Part shown: positions 59,967-64,000 of the stretch, one piece after another
Position numbering within the stretch: position 1 is the first letter of the stretch
How the letters are laid out: each line of letters opens with the position of its first letter
NCBI GenBank assembly: GCA_029204225.1
Contig: CM055108.1
Location: forward strand, 48,868,996 to 48,932,995
Direction: 5' to 3'
Source of the DNA: Diphasiastrum complanatum
Taxonomy: Eukaryota; Streptophyta; Lycopodiopsida; Lycopodiales; Lycopodiaceae
DNA length: 64,000 nt
Position numbers and translations under genes: made by a program
The notes under the pieces: model-generated
Database searches by the model: none
Told to the model about the DNA's origin: nothing
What the model saw: only the letters and a program-made list of their open reading frames with translations

Positions 59967-62076
59967 ATGTCATCTAACCCCAATTCCAGTTCTGACGACC
60001 CCGATGCTAATAAGCTCGACATCCAGCTCTGCAAATTGGATTTTACAGAGATGCAGACGTGGTACCAGTAGGCAGAGTCATTCTTCAAGGCAATTGAGTT
60101 CCAAATCCATGTCCTGACGGGGTATCAAAGTCCATACCTGATACATATGTCATATGCCAATTATAATGCTACGACAAGATCGTGCCAACTCATAGTTCCT
60201 CCTGTCAGGAACTACGTTTATAACATATCTTTTGCAGCGGCCGACTTGCAACCCTTCGGGTTCCCTCAAGGACCAAATGTTGTCACAAGAACGCTCCAAA
60301 AGATTGAGCAGGCAGCCTATTTCAAATACATAGATCCCTCAGTGGACAAATGGAAGAATAAAGACGGGTACCGAGTTAAGGCCATCAATGATCAGCAGCT
60401 GCAAGTGGCATGGCATATTTGACAAAATGCACACAAAGACCAAGAACAAAAGTGCTGAGAGTACCCATGTCCCTCTTCCACATGATGGCAGATTTACGAC
60501 TGCATGCCCAAAACCTTTATGATTGGGCACAGTTTACTTCGAACTGCCTTCATGAGTGTGTTAAGAACAAGCAGCCAATAACCGTATTGGGGTATCTCAT
60601 GACTGATATCACACTCCAACAAGTATAAAATGGACCTAGACTCAAACAACACCTACAACTTGCTTGGGACATCCCAATAGGGTCCAAACAGTCCAAACGT
60701 CCATGATCACGGGCTACTTCACCATCAAGGTTTCCACCCAAAAGGGTAAACACCAATATTATTCCGCTGGTACACAAGCGACAAAGCCCACAACCAGATG
60801 CACAAGCAACCGCATCCTCGGAAGCTCACAGGCCGATAACTCCAAGGCCCAGTTGCCAGACACAAGGCAACAACGAATACGCAGGAAGCTTCAAGCCAGG
60901 AGGAAAATCATCAGACGATTCAGCTTCAGATGATGGAAGCTTGAATGCAGCCTCTCCGACACACTCCTCACCCTTACACACCATCGCCGAGGGTGATGGA
61001 GCAGCCACATCATCGGGAGCAGCGGACATGGGCACAACCCATGTCGTGCCACCAAACGAAGTCACCACCCCACCCATGCTAATAACCACGCCAATGCCAC
61101 CAACATCACCAACGACACTTTTTTCAGAGAGGGGGGGGGGGAGTGGGGAGTTTTATTCCCCAAGACACGGAAGCGGCCCAACAGCCACAAGATCAACAGC
61201 CACAGGCCCAGCAATTTCACACCTTGGACACTTCGCAGTATTTTGATGCTGCAGACCTGATGGAGATAAGTGATGACGAACTAGAGAAAGAAGATCAACC
61301 AGGAGGAAGTCTGACCCTCCCAATAACCACCACCATCACCACAACAACCACCATTGCTACTAACATTATTTCTCCACTCCCTCCACCTCCATCTTCATTC
61401 CCTCCACAACGTCTATTTTTTTTATTAGCTTCACCATTCCACACCCCTGATCAGTTGGGTAGAAGCTCTCCAAAGCAGCTAAGCGCTCAATGATCGGCCT
61501 ATCCGAAGCAAGCTACCACATGCACTGGTTGGTAAGCCAGCACCAAGTGCTCGAGAATGAGGTTCGGTATCAGGACCGAGAAATTGCGCAACAATAGAAG
61601 ATGGCCAAATAAAAAAAAAAGACGCAGAAGAAATTAGATCCATGATGGCCGGGCAGAAGACCACATTAGAAGAGGTCCAACAACAACTGAAGCACCAGAT
61701 GGTCCAAATCGACCAAGTATGAGATGGATCGTCGGGTGCAATGATAGTTGGTATCCCTCTAATAAATCCCGAGGACATATAGTTCCAGGCCCCATAGGCC
61801 ACAACCATCCGGATGGAAAAGTATGTGCAGCTGATCCAGAAACAGGAAGTTGAGAAAAGAAATTTTGAAAATATTGTGGCCAAGTAGAAAAAGATCATCC
61901 TTGAGTCCCAGAAGCAGCTAGAAGATACAACGAAGGCCCTACAACAAGTCTTGAACAAGGTGAACCAGTTGTGGGACACGGCGCGCAAGGCCCAAGTAGA
62001 CGCTCATTCACATCAACCACGGGACGATAATGGAGATGACGGAACAGGCAACAAGGATGGGCAAAACCGACCATAA
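59967..62076 (+). pseudogene. Gag-like ORF with C-terminal coiled coil, broken
   Basis: The ATG at 59967 opens MSSNPNSSSDDPDANKLDIQ and LDFTEMQTWYQ, with a TAG at 60069. It continues FKAIEFQIHVLTGYQSPYLI and FGFPQGPNVVTRTLQKIEQA. A frameshift near 60415 leads to VPMSLFHMMADLRLHAQNLY and QPITVLGYLMTDITLQQV. A low-complexity Pro/Thr/Ser stretch follows, then a long heptad-like segment (61500-62000; EEVQQQLKHQMVQIDQV, QKQEVEKRNFE, QLEDTTKALQQVLNKVNQLW). Plant retroelement gag-like 'putative plant transposon' proteins have similar N-terminal blocks, so I infer this class. Several stops; no RT attached. Confidence 0.5.
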
Positions 62077-62199
62077 GATGGTAGCTCGGGATCGGGTAGC
62101 CAGAGAGCCGAAGCTGCTTCCAGAGCTTTTCCCCTTTTCCCTCCCTCTTTTAACCCCTCATCTTATTTCGCTTTTGATTTTTTTTTAAACATTCATTCC

Positions 62200-62734
62200 A
62201 ACTTATCCTGTTTCTTCATCTTCTCTCTCTCTCTCCACCACCTCCTAGCAGAATAATGGGCCCATCAAAAGGTCCAGCTGACACATACAAAGCCCGACGG
62301 GACGAGTTCCTTCAACAACATTGGGTGTGATGACGACTTCCTGGTAGATCCATTGGAGTCAAGAAGATTCTCGCCTAGACAAGACACGGGTGTAGCTGAG
62401 CCTTTCGTGCTTCGTGTCTCTTGACTTTCGTGTTCGCGAACAGTTGAAAGCCAGCAAAGCTTTGTAATTAGAAACGTTTTGTTTCTTCATGGCTGTCATA
62501 GATGCCTAACTGTTTTGCCTTCTTCATAGTTGTCTTTGACACCTACAAAGATATCCCTCTAGTCGATCTAAATAATATTTTGAATCAATAGTTGGTAAAG
62601 AACTTGTCATAATTTAACGTTGAGTTTTTCTCTTGACTGGATATCATATTCATCAAGTGTGGTATCAGAGTTGATAAATAAATTATCCAATACAAATATT
62701 CCGTTACACAAACCCAACAAGTGATATCAAAGCC
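62200..62734 (+). repeat. Probable LTR end with PBS-like sites
   Basis: GTGGTATCAGAGTTGATAA at 62658 and AGTGATATCAAAGCCATAGG at 62720 both resemble the initiator-Met PBS with flanks; the latter follows AACCCAACA, a plausible LTR 3' end. The LTR start is not defined. Confidence 0.4.
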
Positions 62735-62989
62735 ATAGGTCTAAACTGTTCTAGTATAGGCAGGCCAATTTCACTGTTTTAATTCCATTAATGCTGCCTA
62801 CAAGAGTTGGTAGGGTGATCTTGATGGCATGCGAGAGTTCCTAAGATTTTGCTTTGTTTGAACTCTCGTAGAGACTCTTTTTTGATTTTTTCTTCACAAG
62901 TAACTCTCGCCAAGATTTTTGTAACCCCATCTTGGTCAGATCTGACTATGGTGAGTCCTGCGATAGTTCTTATGAGATTTTGGTAGTTG

Positions 62990-63240
62990 ATCCATCAGTT
63001 TAAGTGATTTTTACCTCTACTTTTGGTATTTTTTGGTGATATTTTCAAATCAGATAAAGATCTTGTGAACTGTAATGTCAGATGCAAAATAACCACCACC
63101 CATACCTTCATGTGAGAGTGAAATGATTTGGGTGGTCTCATGTGGAAGAACACATCTTCGAAGGATTCTATTTGATCCCCGTCGATATAATTGGCTGGCA
63201 ATCAGCTGATAAGGTCTAGCCTTAAGGATTAATTCCATTG
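62990..63240 (-). pseudogene. Gypsy integrase N-terminal fragment
   Basis: RC reading: ARPYQLIASQLYRRGSN, then ILRRCVLPHETTQIISLSHE and GMGGGYFASDITVHKI. This is the gypsy integrase HHCC zinc-finger start (L-x-R-R-C-V, H-E-G-x-x-G-G-H-F), with the second His of the finger changed to Tyr (GGYF). Confidence 0.75.
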
Positions 63241-63387
63241 TCCCACCTTTGGTAACGATTTATCTGGTTGGCCCTGCATTAGATATTCCACTATGTCTGC
63301 GACCCAATCTTGTACTGCATCAATATAGAACAAGGCATCATCTGGCAACTCATCATCAGGTTGGGTGGTAATTTTCTTTCCTTTGAT

Positions 63388-63960
63388 TTACGACACATGA
63401 TCTGCCATATAATGTTGCTTTTCCTTGCACACCACTATCCAAAACTTCTGCAGGTACTCTTTGAATGCCACTTGCATGAATCTTTGGAAGGTACTGGGGG
63501 CATTGCAAAGACCAAATGGCATTACCTTATAGGCATAAGTTTCCCATTTGGTGGTGAACACCATCTTATGCTGATCTTTTGGCGCTATCTTTATTTGATT
63601 ATAGCCATTGAAGCCGTCCAGAAAACTGTAAGCTTCTACTCCTGCTACTCGATCCAAAACACTTTCCGTGAAAGGTAAGAAAAAATGATCCTTCTTGATA
63701 AACACATTTAATGCCTTTAGATTCACACATATTCACATTTTGTCGTTCTTTTTGGGTACTATGACTATTGTCGGGTGATACTCATGCTGTATGATCAATT
63801 TCATAAATGAAATTGGCATCAAGCAGTTTCTCTGTTTGATCAGTTCTGTGTAATTCGGATTGCAGTAATAATATCGGCTCATCTTGGTGATTGCTTCATC
63901 CACCAAAGGTATGGTTGGACTACGGTTGGTGGTATACCCTTCAGATCCTTGTAGGTCCAT
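63388..63960 (-). pseudogene. Gypsy reverse transcriptase fragment
   Basis: RC reading from the right: HEYHPTIVIVPKKNDKM, a stop, then VNLKALNVFIKKDHFFLPFT, LDRVAGVEAYSFLDGFNGYN, PKDQHKMVFTTKWETYAYKV, MPFGLCNAPSTFQRFM. It loses frame just before the catalytic F-x-D-D. RNase H is missing between this and the integrase fragment, so an internal deletion joined them. More of the element may lie to the right of the window. Confidence 0.8.
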
Positions 63961-64000
63961 GCAAAAAAGTCTTTGTATTCCACCAACAAGGTATGTATCC

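Overview
The window is nuclear DNA from a land plant with a large, retrotransposon-rich genome. Two spliced host genes (cellulose synthase and a Sec14-type lipid-transfer protein) sit at opposite ends of about 45 kb of mostly decayed mobile DNA. The CesA N-terminus ([17 protein letters not shown]) is standard for land-plant CesA. The PVPNAYPLW stretch between its first membrane segments reminds me of non-seed-plant CesAs, so a fern, lycophyte or similar lineage is possible, but the window does not settle this.

Layout. 1-2391 (-): 5' two thirds of a CesA gene, seven exons, running off the left edge, with one apparent GC-AG intron. 3078-3760: eight degenerate copies of a paired motif upstream of CesA. 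6944-16793 (+): a decayed Ty1/copia element whose integrase is split by a second copia element at 8636-14588 (-). That inner element has both LTRs, PBS, PPT and a perfect 5-bp target-site duplication, and its LTRs end AG...CT instead of TG...CA. 18030-19170 (-): a broken multi-exon ORF of a transposon-like family I cannot name. 19961-22395 (+): a Ty3/gypsy fragment. 22420-23440 (-): an unrecognised ORF chain next to a primer-binding-like site. 24-42 kb: copia fragments, a second AG-type LTR with PBS (29339-29624), long CT/GA/TG microsatellites, an LTR-like repeat pair and AT-rich DNA without genes.

42707-47246 (+): a structurally complete hAT DNA transposon with an exact 8-bp duplication, short terminal inverted repeats and subterminal ACGGTTC repeats. 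Its BED-finger transposase has lost the N-terminal half of the catalytic region and carries stops and frameshifts.

47884-50409 (-): a three-exon Sec14-like gene with an open reading frame and a plausible promoter (telo-box, G-box). 51.3-53.5 kb: repeats and a large inverted repeat. 55250-63960: a copia LTR with the start of gag, two minisatellites lying 5' of two different retroelement gag-like ORFs, and minus-strand gypsy RT/integrase pieces at the right edge.

Only CesA and the Sec14 gene look like functional host genes. The mobile-element ORFs are all interrupted. A recurring theme is the sense-strand motif CCGTTGGAT / TCTGGACCATTGGATCATG. It lies upstream of both host genes and in the long 5' leaders of two AG-type copia elements. 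All coordinates and alignments were read by eye; no database search was run.
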